From positions 11,718,001-11,782,000 of the forward strand of contig NC_079878.1 of assembly GCF_029227915.1 (NCBI RefSeq): a stretch of DNA of 64,000 nucleotides. The letters are read 5' to 3'. Both the position numbers and the translations under genes were made by a program. Below are positions 22,636 through 35,399 of the stretch, one piece after another (within the stretch, counting starts at the first letter, position 1; every line of letters begins with the position of its first letter). The stretch is from Hydractinia symbiolongicarpus. Taxonomy: Eukaryota > Cnidaria > Hydrozoa > Anthoathecata > Hydractiniidae. The notes beneath the pieces were generated by a model. The model was not told the origin of the DNA and did not search any database. It was given only the letters and a program-made list of their open reading frames with translations.

Positions 22636-25600
22636 CCTTTTTCTGTTTTTTCTCTCTGATCATATCCACGAAGTTCTTCGGTTTCACCTTTTCTGTAACA
22701 AGCTCTTCTTCAACATTTCCCACCTGGCACTTATCAGATTCCTCATCGCTACTCGATTTCCATGTCATCCAAATTGGCCGCTTTTTCTTCTTACGATTTA
22801 TTATTGTATCCCTCTTTTTTCCAACAACCGCTGTCTCAAGAACTAATTCCACAGATGTTTCTGGAAGTTCTTTTATACTAGAGATAAAAACAGAACACTG
22901 ATGCAACAGAAGAATCGTTCTTAGAGCTAGTTTATTTTCTTAACTGGCTACAGTGGAATCTGTCTAGAACGTGCATGGTCTAAAACGGACATCCGCTAAA
23001 CGGATACTAACACTTCGAACTGATCTAGATTGGTATAAGGAATAACACTTAGGGAACCTATAAAGGGAACCTATAAAGCCTACATCTGCATAAGCGAGCA
23101 CTTCTTTGCACCAATAACGCCTGCTTTGGACAGATTATACCATAACAAGGGACTGTATGTGAAAATACCTACCATAGCTCTGTATTTTCTTTCTCTGTTT
23201 TGTTGCACTCAACTGCAGTTGGCACAGAGGAAACACAGTTGACGATATCCTGACCTTTACTGGTACTCTGTGGTAATGAACTATCAACATCACTTTGATC
23301 CACTGCTCGTTTCTCTGCGTTTTGCTTTGATCTATATGCAGATAATTCCTCATCGCTAGACGAATCGATGTAGTGCATCTTTCCATCCTTTATTACTATG
23401 TATTTTTGGATTAATTTAGCAGCACTTTCTTCATCGCTTTTGCTTTCGTCATTGTTTACCTCCTCTTTTGTTTTTACATCTTTCTTTCCTCCCAACTTTT
23501 TTCGTTTTTTCTTCTTTTTCTTTCCAATAACTGGTTTCATCGAATCATCTGAATGACTACAATACAAGGTTTAAGGCTTGAGTACATTAATTAACATTAC
23601 GAACCTTACAAAACAAGAACAGGGGTTGTCTGCACCAGCGTCGTGAATGACTTTTCATAAAATCCCGACACAAGAAAAGGACGCCCAAAGTTGATTACAC
23701 AAAATAAAACAAAAGCGACAACGTGAAAATATACTCATAAACAAACATGGCTTGAAAACAAGCTGTTGAACACACTGCTTGCTTTAATCAGTAGTATTTT
23801 TTTATGACATTTACTTCATTAAAATACTCGAGATGTACTACCCACAATCTCGAAGCAGCTCTTTTCAACTCGAAATGAAAACATCAACTTTGTATTTGGA
23901 ATCTACACATGCGCATTAAAAAAATATATTCGCGGTAGATGGTCCAGTTCTTGTTACGTAGGATCGGTATTGCCTTATGCTATGCAGCCTTGCTTGGTGG
24001 GAAAGACTTTTGCTAGCAGATAATTTAAAATTTTTACATGGATTGATTTTTGCTTGAACCTTCATGAGGCTAGATTCTTTCGGCGACGCCTGTTTGATAC
24101 AGGTTAAAAAGATGCAAGACTCATTTTATAATGTTTTCTATAACATTAAGGCTAGGTTGAGCGAATATAGCATCTAAGTTACCTTGCTAAGGAATCATCC
24201 TCGCTGCTACTGCGTTTTACAACTTCAGCACCCGATTCTTCACTACCAGATGATAAATCGGTTGCATTGGGATTTGCAATGTCAGAATGTGAGCTATTTT
24301 GTTTCATATCTGTATCATTTACAATGTTATCATTTGGTTCAACAACAGGTGTAGTATCGGGTGCAGTAATAGATTCGTTTTCATCACCAGGTTTGTTGTC
24401 AATGTTAGAATCACCTTCTGATCTATAAGTAAATTAATTTGTTATGAAGCCTTTCTCAGAAAAAGCAATTTAGTTCAAAAAAATTCTATTGTTTGCTTAA
24501 AGTGGATGACATGGCAACTTATCGCAGACGTCTTTAAAGTGAAAAGAAATGGTTAAACAAGGCCGTGTCTTACTTTTTCGCTTCTTTATTCTCTTTGTTG
24601 CGTCTCTCAACTTCTTCCCTCGTTACATTTAACTCATCGCATGCTACAATATTTTCTTCTTTGCCTGGCTCGTCTAGGTGTTTTTCTTCATTTTGTTCGT
24701 CATGAGTTGTTAGCAGAGGGCTTTGTTTTCCAACGTTACTCTGTTCGTTAACACGTATTTCGTGCGTATTTGTTAAAATTTCTAAACGGAAAATACATTA
24801 TAGATTATCTATATTACAATAGCCGTATACGTCTGTCTGTCACTCAAAATTGTACCACAAGTAGCGAGACTCACAAAATGCAGTAGAAAAAGGACGCGTA
24901 AACCCGTGAATTTTTTACGGGCCAGCGACTAGTAAAATTAAGCAAGTGTTATGACAAGCACTGTGACACCGAAAAACTAAAACAGTAACCTTACCTTGTG
25001 CTGGAAATTCAAACAACATGCCATCCTTTATTCGTCCCACATTTGCAACCAAACTTGCCAGCAATCTTCCTTGTACAGATAAATCCTTGCCATCTTTGTC
25101 AGGATTGTTTTTGTTGTAATCTTCGGTCAAGAAACGCACAGCTCGCTCGATTTCTCTGATTAAAAACATTTGCTGGTTTTTAGACGTTCTAACACCATTC
25201 ACTGAATTCTTGTCTGTTTCAAAATCAGGATTCCGTACCATTTGTTGTTGAATTGATTTCCGCTTACGTAAACTTAGCTCTTTCTTTTCCTTCTTGGGTT
25301 CTGCTTGTACTTTGCTTTTGTTTTCGGCACAGCAGAATTGGCAATGAAAACCCACATGCGCAATCGTAATTTTCTTTTCTTGTTTTGGTGTTTTAGGCTT
25401 GTTATTGACACCGAAGAATTGTTTAATTTTGGCATTCCCTTTATCCTCTTTCTTTTCTGATGCCTTGATTTTGTCATGGTTGGTGCATAGAATGCAATCA
25501 TCTTTAGATAAACCTTTTCTATGTTTTTTCTGTTTACGAGCACTCTTGCTTTTTCCGTCGCCACACGCATGCAATTGCTGGGCCAATTTCTCGTTTGATG

Positions 25601-28105
25601 CAATCAAACATTTAATCTTTTCATCCTTTTCTTTCAATCTTATTGTTAACATTTCAATTTTCACTTCAAGCTCCTCAATTTCTACTTGATCTTCTTTAAT
25701 ATCCAGTTTTTCCTTGAGAGCATAATACTCCTCGCGTTTATGCCTAAATAGCTCTTTCATGCGCATTTCCTGTTGAACAAAGTGAACTTTGTCCTGCTCC
25801 TTGCAACGTGCATGCTCGTCCAAAATATTTTTTTGCTGAGCTTTTAAATCAATCATCATCTCCTGGATATGCTTCTCCTTCTCCTTTAACAAATCTAAAC
25901 CATTCTCCTTTATTTCCTTATCTTTTAACTTGATTTCCAATTGGATCATCTTTTCCTGCATATCTTTCAGCTCCAATTGATACTGATTGCATGAGATATT
26001 TTGAAGCTTGTATCTAAACTCAAACAATAACCGTCTTTGCTCGACAATGGCATTATTTGAGAATGTGTCATATTTAGATTGCCATTGGTGAAACAACTTC
26101 CGGTATTTTTCATATTTCTTTGTTTCCTGCAGACTTGCTAATTCAGCATCTGCTTTGGCTTCCTTTTCCAAGAGAATATCATACTTTAAGTCAGATACTT
26201 CTTCCGCCAATCGATGTTTTTCTAGCATCATAGTATCCCTTTCACTTTTAAATTTATGTATTTTTTTCTTTAAGAATGTCGCACGTATCTTCAATCTGTC
26301 ATGCACGCCAGATGGAATCATGGTTTTAATATGTTGTTGAAGAATGCTTATCTCATTTTTAAGGGTAACATCTTGATCGATGTATTTTACTGCACCATTC
26401 TCTTTCTTTATTGCAATTGCATTTTCAGCAACTGCGACTTTCCCATCATGTACGTGATCTTTATTATCATGAACTACTGAAATATCAACTGGGGTGCTTT
26501 CTTTTAATGCCAATGATTTAAATGCGAACTTCAACATCACTTTTAACTTATCAACAGGGCTCGTTCCACTGACTGGAATATATTTTTGAAATTCCTTCAT
26601 AAAATCTTGAAGCTTGCTCTCGTTTGTGCTATTTACTAAGCTATCGATCTCTTTATCAGTCATTGAACTAATCATTGCTAAAGCATCAATGTGTCGAACA
26701 ACTTTCTGAAGTCCATTCTTTCCCATGCTCTTGATCTCTTTCTTAATAAACTTTTCAGTTTCCTTCATCTGCTTCTTCCAATCTTTTAGCTCTTTCTTCG
26801 CCAACTTCTTTTCTTCTACAATATCAATATTAAAATCATAAAGAAATACAATAACATATACAACTAAAAATTCCATAGGAAAACAAAAATTATTACCCAC
26901 ATCATGTGGGAAGTCTTGTCGCCTGATTTTTAGGTCCCATTTTATACTTGCATATAATTTTTTTATTTTATTTAGTATCAAAGGAATTCTGTAAATTATA
27001 AAAATAATTTCACGAAGTTCTTGCCCGTACATTTCATATTTTGCGCGCGAAAAACAAATGTGGCTCAGATAAACTGAAACTAACGTAAGAAGGTTGGCTA
27101 AGCAAATGCTCAGATTGCATATTTCTTTTATTTCCTCTTTTTTTCATGGATAAACGTAAAAAGTTTTTTTTTAACTTTATTTAAATTGATCTTGACTCAC
27201 ACAAGTTGCTTTCTTCGATATTTATTCCTGTACCAATTTTTTAACTTTTGTAAGTAGTTTTCTAGTGATATCATATCCTTTTGTTTTGGTTTTATTGATT
27301 TCCAGAAGGAGGTATATTTTGAAAAAAGTAGCAAAGATTTATATTTATTAAATGTTCAGCGGACTTGTCTTTTCTTTTGGGAACCTAAGCCGTAAAAAAA
27401 GCAGAATTGAAATGTTGATTACCCCAAGTTGTCACTAACCTTTAATATCAATGAACTGAATAAGATCAAATCCATGGTCTGCATGCTAAAAAATAACAAC
27501 AAATTCATTTATTCCAAATAAAAAGTAGAAATAATTTTACTGAGTTCAAGATTTCGGATTCACTACGATAGGAAGGCCATACTGGAGAGAAGACAAAGGG
27601 TTAACAAACTCAAAAATTTAACATAGCTTTTAAAAGACGACACATATACTGTAAACGACGGTTGAACACCCTGGGCGTCTTATTTAATCTAGCGATCCTA
27701 AGAATAGACATTAATCGGACTGGGCGTTGATTAAGAATGTCATTAAATGTATTTTCAACATATTTTATGTTTGTTTGTTTTATTTTTTTCTAACTTTAAG
27801 ACTTAATGAGTCATGTACGGTACGTGCAAAATGTATTCATACATAAGCTACAAATGAGAGATACAACTGTATTTACGTTACTTTATTCTTTACTTGACTT
27901 AATTGATAAAACATCGACGTAAAAATGTTGCGAGGACAATGCCCTGCATTAATAAAGGCAAAGCTCTTTAAGTACTGATTCAACATAACAGAAAAAATTT
28001 TGAAATGTGTAAAACCTGTTAAAAGAACGTCCTGATATGTGTTCACAAGCTCGTGTAACCATCTTTAAGCTAATAAGTAATAAAGGACCTTACCTCTACG
28101 GCCAT
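21770..28105 (-). CDS. Large coiled-coil protein with acidic Ser-rich tail, 7 exons, 1272 aa
   Basis: Coding exons (minus, 5' to 3'): 28105-28094, 27485-27440, 26815-24995, 24781-24574, 24422-24183, 23556-23173, 22877-21770. The total is 3819 nt; every phase closes and junctions are GT/AG. The first exon codes only MAVE. Residues 5-50 give HADHGFDLIQFIDIK and a basic helix. Residues about 185-450 are a long coiled coil rich in Lys, Glu and Leu (LKEKEKHIQEMMIDLKAQQK). Residues 460-515 hold two Cys pairs (CILC, then HCQFCC) that could bind zinc. From about residue 627 the protein is low-complexity: acidic, with serine clusters (SSSEDDS, SHSDDS, DSSSDEE, KSSSDEES), a Lys/Arg run, ten Asn and seven Gln in a row, ending LDELFTTDLHRE ... 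RRYQACNNQCSHNSTSN. The architecture suggests a structural or scaffold protein. I do not recognise the family and assign no function. The gene is convergent with NAA20. Introns carry a short Helitron-like element (24808-24932) and a pogo-like fragment (22951-23130). Confidence 0.85.
22604..22634. repeat. Trinucleotide run coding poly-Asn
   Basis: An (ATT)n run on the plus strand reads as ten consecutive Asn codons in the last exon of the coiled-coil gene. A poly-Gln run lies nearby at about 22462-22490. Both are likely to vary in length between individuals. Confidence 0.85.
22951..23130 (+). mobile_element. Fragment of a pogo-like element (CAGTGGAAT end)
   Basis: TA followed by CAGTGGAATCTGTCTAGAAC, then repeated ACGGACATCCGCTAAACGG, resembles the left end of the complete element at 56585-57424. 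No matching right terminus was found, so this is a decayed copy. It lies in the last intron of the coiled-coil gene. Confidence 0.4.
24808..24932 (+). mobile_element. Short non-autonomous Helitron-like element
   Basis: An A is followed by TCTATATTACAATAGCCGTA and GTCTGTCTGTC. The 3' end is CTAG then T, preceded by a perfect 5-bp hairpin (CCCGT 24903-24907, ACGGG 24917-24921). Same family as the copies at 9893 and 39592. It lies in an intron of the coiled-coil gene. Confidence 0.6.
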
Positions 28106-29320
28106 GCTTTCCCCTCTTCCTTTCAACTAGACCTTTAAAATGGTTCTTCTTTTGATCGATCGTGCTCTTAAACTTTTTACGATAAATAAATGCACTAACT
28201 ACTTGTACTAACTTCGTTGTAAACTGTCTATATACGTTCTATCACTTTCGGCTTTATTCTTCAGATAAATACTATCCAATCTTTAAAGTTAAGCAACACT
28301 TTTCAAAGCGTCAATTCGCTTTAAAGAATGTCGTTAACTAATTTTTTTAAACATCGCGCAAAAAGATATATGACGTCAAAGTGGTTTTTCAACTTTAATA
28401 CGTCAAATGAAACTTTCGTATTGCGTTACCATGGATTTTAAAGTTTTGTTTATTTTTTTATTTTGATCAACTTTGTTCCCACATCTCTTTAAGAATAATT
28501 TTCGCTAGTGATTAAGTACTTTTTGAAGATTAAAAAACAAAAAATTGGATTGTGTCATAGATGCTAACTATCTTGGTAAATATAGCTTGGTATTACTGGA
28601 TACAAACTCGAAGTACTGTTTTAGCCGTCCCTTTTTCTCTAATAAGCACTTCAATATTTTCCAGAACATGGATGTACGCAGTGAAAATCCGATAAATCTT
28701 ACACCGAATGACTCTTCGAGGTTATTTTCCATAATATTCAAGTGTATTCACACTTTTCTGGGCTAAGAATACTTTACTTGGGCTCAGACCGTTTTTTAGG
28801 ATTGTTTGTACAAGTATGTATCACTTTGGGAAGTAGTGAAATTTGGCTTCTTACTTCAGTTAACTGATTGGAGTGAAATTTAGAATTGTTTGGGATATCC
28901 CTGTAAACACTTCAGCCCTGAGTGACATACAGTTCTCGATCACTACCAATTCGAAACTTTACAAATCAACCTCCAAGTCGAATTTAACCCGAAAAACCTC
29001 ATGTAAGCACTTCCTTTTTCATTGCTGCGTTGAACTTCTCTTCGGGCTTCACCAGTTAGCCTCTTTTTTCTGTTTTCTAGCTCCCTTTTTCCCCATCGCT
29101 TTTATGCTTCAGCCATAAGTTAGTTTTCACTAAAAACCAATCGTTAAAACTTACCCGCAGGACTATTTTTTCATATACTATGCGAATTTGGAGCTAAAAA
29201 ACCTTTTCGCTAAGTTGGTTTTGCAGAAAAGTCCGATTTAATTTGTTAGACTGTGGTTCACCGTGGTTCTAATAAAAACCAGACTGGTGACCTCAGGGTA
29301 TCTTACATCGTTTTGACACA

Positions 29321-29359
29321 GGGACGGCGATATGAACATGATGTTGGTATCGCCGTCCC
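29321..29359. repeat. Inverted repeat, GGGACGGCGATA stem
   Basis: GGGACGGCGATA and TATCGCCGTCCC form a perfect 12-bp stem around a 15-nt loop. It is the centre of a longer element whose outer part includes CCCTGGGTTCGAGGTTGAC, related to the copy at 33288-33371. Confidence 0.7.
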
Positions 29360-31429
29360 GAAAACCAGAAAGATAAATGATGCCCTGGGTTCGAGGTTGA
29401 CTGGTGGTGAACATCCTACTTATAAGTTACTAATTGTATAGAGAGTCGTTTTTTTCACTGAAAGAGTACGGCCAACCTCGTCCTCAGGGCTTTTTCGCGC
29501 TTGAGCCGTCTTGTCAGTGTGTGGCAGATGTAAATGGAGGCCAAGTTGACTTCAGGAACTGCTTTTTTTAAAAAAAAAAACATTTTTAAAAAGCCTGACA
29601 GCAGAATTGTGAAATGAGCTTCTTCTCACAATCTTTTTTAGCTTGCATTAGCCCTGGTGACGAGTTTGTTGAAGCCAATTTCCAGAGTATAAGGGACATT
29701 TAAAGGGAATGCATTTCTAAATTTACTATCACCACTAATAATATTCACTATTTGAACAAATATTACAAAAGTAGAAAATGTATCTAAGAGTTAGTTTACT
29801 TTAAGCACGTTGCCACTAAAAAAAAAAAAATTATGAAAAAAAATTAGCAAGCTTAGAAAAGAAAGCAGTAGTTTTGACGACTAACGTGATTAAGAAAAAC
29901 TAAAAAAATGTCATTAAAAAAGGAATGTCTTTTTATGTGTTGTAAGCTAAGTGAAAAGAAAAATACTTTGTGAGTTTATAGAAAACTTCATGTTGCACAT
30001 AAGAACGGTTCAGTTCTTATTTTGTTATTTTAATTTAAAGTTTTAAAGAAGAAGAAAATGTAGAATTGTTTTTTGTTACGCGGGATAGAAATTTTTTTGG
30101 AAGTTTTGTTGTTATTGTTGTTGTTGTTGTTGTTGTTTTACAAACAAGAATTATGGAAGGAAAGGATGGTTTCAAATTCGGAGGTAAGACTTCCATGCTT
30201 CTTAATTCATATAAAAGTTTGTATAAAAATAATAATTCATATATCTTCAAATATCTGGACTTTTCTATTCTATTTCAGTAAATTTCAAAACATGATACTG
30301 AATAGTTTGTTCTGAGTTGGCAATAGATCCCTAATTTTAGAAAAAGTAAAGATTCTTGCCAACCCAGGGTCCTTATTTTTCACTAAATTTTGCAATTCAG
30401 TGCTAGGTTACGCCTTCCAATTGAGTCTCCCTGCAGAAAAGCGATGATAATATTGTGGAGGGCGTGAAAAAAAAAGATTTGGGAGGAGCCAAATATATTG
30501 AGGTTGTTTTAACTGTCACCATAATGCTTAACCAACCTCGTTCTCTGGTCTTTAACTCTGTCAAAGGCAAATTTATTTTGCCAAAAATTGATATCAGACT
30601 TACAACAGGGACGTAGCTATGACTATTAAAAAATCATTTTAATGCCATTCTCGTCCCCAGACTCTCTTTGCTTCTGAGCCACTATCACGGGGCGGGTAGT
30701 ATCAATTTCATGAAAAAAGCGAAGTGGCCTGGAAAATAGGTTGCAATGATGTTTGTAGATCGCTATTTTATGAGATATATATACTGCCTTGATGCAAATT
30801 TCTTACTTAAACTTACTTTTCAATGTGAGCAGTTTTAAAACACAAAAGCAAAAGGACTTTCCCTTTACAAAAAACTTTTATTCCACGAAAGAGCTCTTGT
30901 TTTGATAATAAATGACCCGTTCAGATTTTTGCATATTCCGTTAGAATTCCTTCTTTTTATCGCAAGATAATATTAAATCTGTGTTCAGGAAGAAATTATG
31001 CTTCCGTTATATTTCGCAATAATGTTGGATATAGTGACTCACAAAACAGATTAGATTTAATTTCCCAAATTTGTTTGTTTATATATTTTATAGGTAAAGT
31101 CACGTGTACGAGTCTGGGTACGAAGTTATAAGATTTTATTAAGTTAATATTGTCATTACGCGTTAAGCTAGTGGATAAAGTTGCCAAATAAGAAAAATCG
31201 CATAATAATTATATGCTTCAGTTATGTTAGATATTTGAAATTGAAAAAAAAATGTACCATGAAAATGTGATGTATATCATTTCCAGATTTTTTTTTTAAG
31301 AAGGTTTAAAAAATATAAAACAGAAGAGTAAGATACCCATTTGTACAAATCTTTATTTCACAAAAAAATATTATCTCCTTTCCATTTTAACCTGCCTTCG
31401 TAAAAAAAGGTGATTGATGCATACTGCGT

Positions 31430-31592
31430 TCTCGTCCCCAGGGTTTCTTGACCCGAGAGCCGTTATTACGGAGCGGTCAATATTAATCAATGTCGCCGCT
31501 ATCAAATTAATCAAAAAAACAAAATGGGAACGAGGTTGCGAATATTGACCTTTCCGTAATAACGGTTCTAGGGGCGAGGAGACCCTGGCGAC
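31430..31592. mobile_element. Palindromic MITE, CTCGTCCCCAGGG family
   Basis: The left arm CTCGTCCCCAGGGTTTCTTG and the inner GAGCCGTTATTACGGAGCGG are mirrored on the right by CCGTAATAACGG and GAGACCCTGGCGAC. An internal GGGAACGAGGTTG matches the right end of other copies, suggesting a compound element. Confidence 0.7.
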
Positions 31593-32021
31593 ATTTAGAT
31601 GTTAATTTTTCGTAAAAAAATCCCTGTCCTTAACCCATTTCATACAACGTTATCCAAATTCCATTTCAAGCGTAAATTCTTCTTTGCTCGTAAGAGCTAA
31701 TAATAAATGAGTACAGTGGAAACGCACAGAGAAAACACACTAAAAGGAAAATAAAAAAATTCTTTAAAGCTAATTACACACAAAAAATACATCAATAATT
31801 TCCTGTGACATGTAGTAACAGCGAAGAAATATCCAATTTATTCCCTCTAATCTTTTTCCACATCTATAATGGCTTCCTAACGACAAAATGAAGAGCTTAA
31901 ATTGGTTTAAAATGCTAAGATGTTTCTCTCGAAAAGAGAAATTTATTCTTTGGAGAGTTTTGATGTGAGATGAGATAATATATTGACTGGTCAAGTCGAT
32001 GTCTGTTTGAATGTATTTTTA

Positions 32022-32143
32022 TGTTTGTTTGTTTGTTTGTTTGTTTGTTTGTTTGTTTGTTTGTTTGTTTGTTTGTTTGTTTGTTTGTTTGTTTGTTTGT
32101 TTGTTTGTTTGTTTGTTTGTTTGTTTGTTTGTTTGTTTGTTTT
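32022..32143. repeat. (GTTT)n microsatellite, about 30 copies
   Basis: An almost uninterrupted tetranucleotide run. It is open in several frames (Cys-Leu-Phe-Val one way, Lys-Gln-Thr-Asn the other), which is a property of the repeat and not a gene. Confidence 0.97.
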
Positions 32144-35100
32144 GTCTGGAATAGTTTAGTTCTTTTCTTTCTTTTTTTATATATGGAAAGTAATCTTTGT
32201 AAAGTAACCCTAAGTTTACCTCGCTTAGCACAGTATCAGAAGAAAGTTTGCTTGCACAGATTTTGGAGTAAACGAGTAAAATCTTATTTCTTTTCGACGT
32301 AGCAACACATTGTTTATCGAGATTTGCGTGTATCTGGTTTTAAGTTTGTAAATGTCTTAAGAGAGCTTGCTCATAATTTTAAGAGATGCTTACAGCTTTT
32401 TTTTCAAAAAAAGGCGCGAACACGTCTTCTGAAATCAGATTTTGGTGGCATCCATGAAATAAAATGACGGTGGCGAATACGTTTAATACTTTTAATAATG
32501 TTTTAACTATTTTTCCAATCAAATTATCTTATCACTCTCGAAAAGTGAACCAAATGTGCTCTTGTTACTCCGTGTCTTGTGATTTTGTTACATACAGCCA
32601 TCATGTCGGTCATCGTTATTTTGAATTTCACGTGTTTTAATTTTTTTCTGTTTACGTAGGTTAACCGAATATGTCACTTCATTTAGACGTGAGTATATAG
32701 CGTAATTGTAGTGTTTTTTATTGCGTGATCAAGATTTCGGAAGTATTGCTTTTAGATTATATTTTTTCCCGTCAAAATCTTCCTAATTCGTTTTAAACGT
32801 TTTTGTACTCAGAAAGTTTTGATAACTCTTCGGTAAGACTTTCTTAAAAATTTTTTAACAAAGAGTTGAGAGGAGGAAAAATGAAGGATTTAAAAATATG
32901 AAGATTACTGTTCATTCTCCTTTGCTGATTTTAAGCATTTTTTCTGTCGTTAGTAGAGGTTTCTTAGGATTTTAACAACTGCAAGTATTCGTTTAGTTAC
33001 AAGAAAATAGCACATACTTTCTGAGATTCAACAGAATTCAGTATTGGACTTTTAAAACTTTTGAAAGGCCGAGTACTTTCTTGTAAGCCGCTGACTTCAA
33101 TAATATATTATTTATCTCAAAGCCTGGTTTTCAAACAGAGATAAAAAAGAACAAGATTATTTACTTTAAGTACACTCAAATGCTATACTTCGCTTTTTCG
33201 TGAATTTTTTAAATAGTTTCGGACTACTTCAATAGGTATCCAGTCAATTATTTTTAGACAGTTTTTTTAGTTTTTCTCATATTCCCACCCAAGGCATCTT
33301 GTATCTTTTCTGACGTCGGTACGGCGATACGAACAATGCCATCCCATGTCAGAAAAGAATGCCCTGGGGACAAGGGACCCTTAAACTCCACATTGTCTTG
33401 ATTTTGGAGAGAAAAGCTACTGGTAAATCTCGAGTATTTTTGCAGCGTAGAGCCTTCTACTTTAAGCAATGACTGTATATGCAGTAAAAGAAACACCTTA
33501 ACGGAAAAAAGTGATTGTACCAGCAGAACCAAGGTCATATCCATATATAGCAGCCTCTCTAGATAACGGACAGCACTGGATAAGTAGCTGATACCTTTTT
33601 TATTTTTACGACAGGGAATTATTTCTAACTAGGAAAATCAAGACTTTTTACTTTACTTTTAATTTTCATGCGATTTTACCTATTGTTTCCATCACATGCA
33701 CCAAACATGTCCGCTATAATACTGCATAGTTCATTTTTTTTCTCCAAGGTTTAACTAAATAGCTATCCGCCTATTATTCAGTCGATACCATAATTTATGA
33801 TTTCGACGGACTTTATGGAATTACTTTTAGGTTTTTGGCGGTGAAGGTTTTGATACTAGAGAAAAATTTTATCTATAAAGTTTGGGAAATTACTGTTCTA
33901 AGAGGAAGACTAATTTTTTAACCATCTGGTACTGATATCTGGATAGTGTCTAGAAGTTTTTGTCAAATGGGTAAGTGGGTTAAAATCAAAATAACGGTAA
34001 TTTCAAGTCAACTTTTATTTTCACAAATGCTGAGCATGACGATTAAAAATATTTCTTTTCATGTTGTCAAAACTTCTTTAAATTTATAGACGGAAAAGAC
34101 AAATTACATTACACTGACCAGACTCTGCGCCGGCGTTCGAAACAAAGGGACTAATGTTAGGCTTTATAAAACGAACTCTCAACCGCACTACCTGTGGCCA
34201 TGTTTGGCAAAAATTTATTTTTAAAATATGTGCAAAAAGCTCCCAACGCGTTGACTTTTAATTATTTTACATAAATTGCTAATCTGGATAGTGTCTAGAA
34301 GTTTTTATCAAAAGAGGTAGTGTTATTTTTATTTGTGTGTTGTTCTCTTTTAAGCTTAACTTTTGGCGCCATTTTGTGTTTACTCTGTTCTTTAAAAGGC
34401 TCGTATCCTTAGGACCGCAATTTTTTAGTACAGCACAAAAAAGCTCACTAGCTTTTGTGTTCACGCATGCGCAGTTAGACAAGTAATAGTTTTTTTCAAG
34501 CGCGCACGCGCAAACAAGTTGCGCTATAGCAGAAAATTAAAACTGGAAACTAGCCTCAAGACTAAGTACAATGTACTTCTAAAACAGTGACGTAAGTGAC
34601 ATCAGCACCGTGACGTCATATTTCACATGTCAACTATTGTCCTAATAGGAATTTGGGATCACATAATAACAGACTTTATTTTTCAAACAGTAATCTTAAG
34701 GAAAGAGAACAGTGAAGCATTTTTCAAAAGTGATTAAAGCTGTTTGTTTTTCAGATTAGTTACTTCGTAGCGATTAAGATGACGTCATAGCACTCCTTCG
34801 TAGTTGATATGCTGCTTTTAACAAAAGGGAGAATAAATTCTAGCACTTTTGCAACTAGCGAAGTTTTCTTTGAAGCAGTGTAAAAGTTCGCGTAAAAGCT
34901 GATATAAATTTCTTCCTTAGTTCAATATAAAACTGTTTAAACAAACTTTCAGAACCTCAATTTTAACAGCAAATATCAGCATATTTAAGAATAGTGAGAA
35001 AAATAATAGTTTCAGTGAAATTGAGTAATTTGAAGAATTTGATTTATTTTTAACAAAACATTTGTAGATTTTGCAGGAGTATAGTTCAGTCTACTGCAAA

Positions 35101-35217
35101 TCATGTTTCTGTTACTAAACTAATATTTCTGCACATCTATTTGTCAAATACTAGAAACGAAGTTGCTATGAAGTTGTTACATTACAGTAAGATGATGCTG
35201 ATAAAGTATATATATTA
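32144..35217. other. Gap without supported genes
   Basis: AT-rich sequence with no exon I can support. It contains the inverted-repeat element at 33288-33371 and a short direct repeat of CTGGATAGTGTCTAGAAGTT (about 33941 and 34284). Confidence 0.45.
33288..33371. mobile_element. Hairpin element related to 29321-29359
   Basis: Outer AAGGCAT/ATGCCCT-like arms flank TTTTCTGAC and GTCAGAAAA arms. The interior TACGGCGATACGAACA matches the core of the 29.3-kb copy, and the right end reads ATGCCCTGGGGACAAG, as in the wider CCCAGGG family. Confidence 0.55.
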
Positions 35218-35244
35218 CTAGCTGTTTCCCGTGGAAGAATCCAC
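35218..35244 (-). mobile_element. Helitron-like 3' end, reverse orientation
   Basis: Read on the minus strand: GTGGATTCTTCCAC hairpin (35244-35231), then nine bases, then CTAG (35221-35218), then T. This matches the terminus of the copies at 10566, 24932 and 39795. The 5' end could not be found, so the extent of the element is unknown. Confidence 0.45.
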
Positions 35245-35399
35245 TGTATTCCATTTAATTTATGTAGCAGATATATGTCCATCAAAAAACAAACAATACA
35301 GCAGTGCGCATCTTCCATCTGCATTATTATATAAATTACCAAAAAAATTAAAGGTTTTCAACAACTACAGTATGTATGTGACGTTTAAAATCTAAATCT

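Larger units (their letters stand above)
28106..32021. other. Gene-poor region with hairpin elements
   Basis: No exon with supporting splice sites or family similarity was found. Open frames at 28545-28766 and 28873-29118 are short and unsupported. The region holds inverted-repeat elements at about 29321-29359 and 31430-31592, a fragment near 29469 with the shared CAACCTCGTCCTCAGGGC end, another near 30535, and a (GTT)n run at 30103-30137. Confidence 0.5.

Noticed and set aside
22329-22901. Plus-strand frames of 131-190 codons opposite the coiled-coil gene
   Set aside because: Ser/Cys/Phe-rich shadows of the Lys/Glu/Asn-rich minus-strand exon, with no splice or start support.
32019-32302. 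Frames over the (GTTT)n run
   Set aside because: Simple-repeat translation only.
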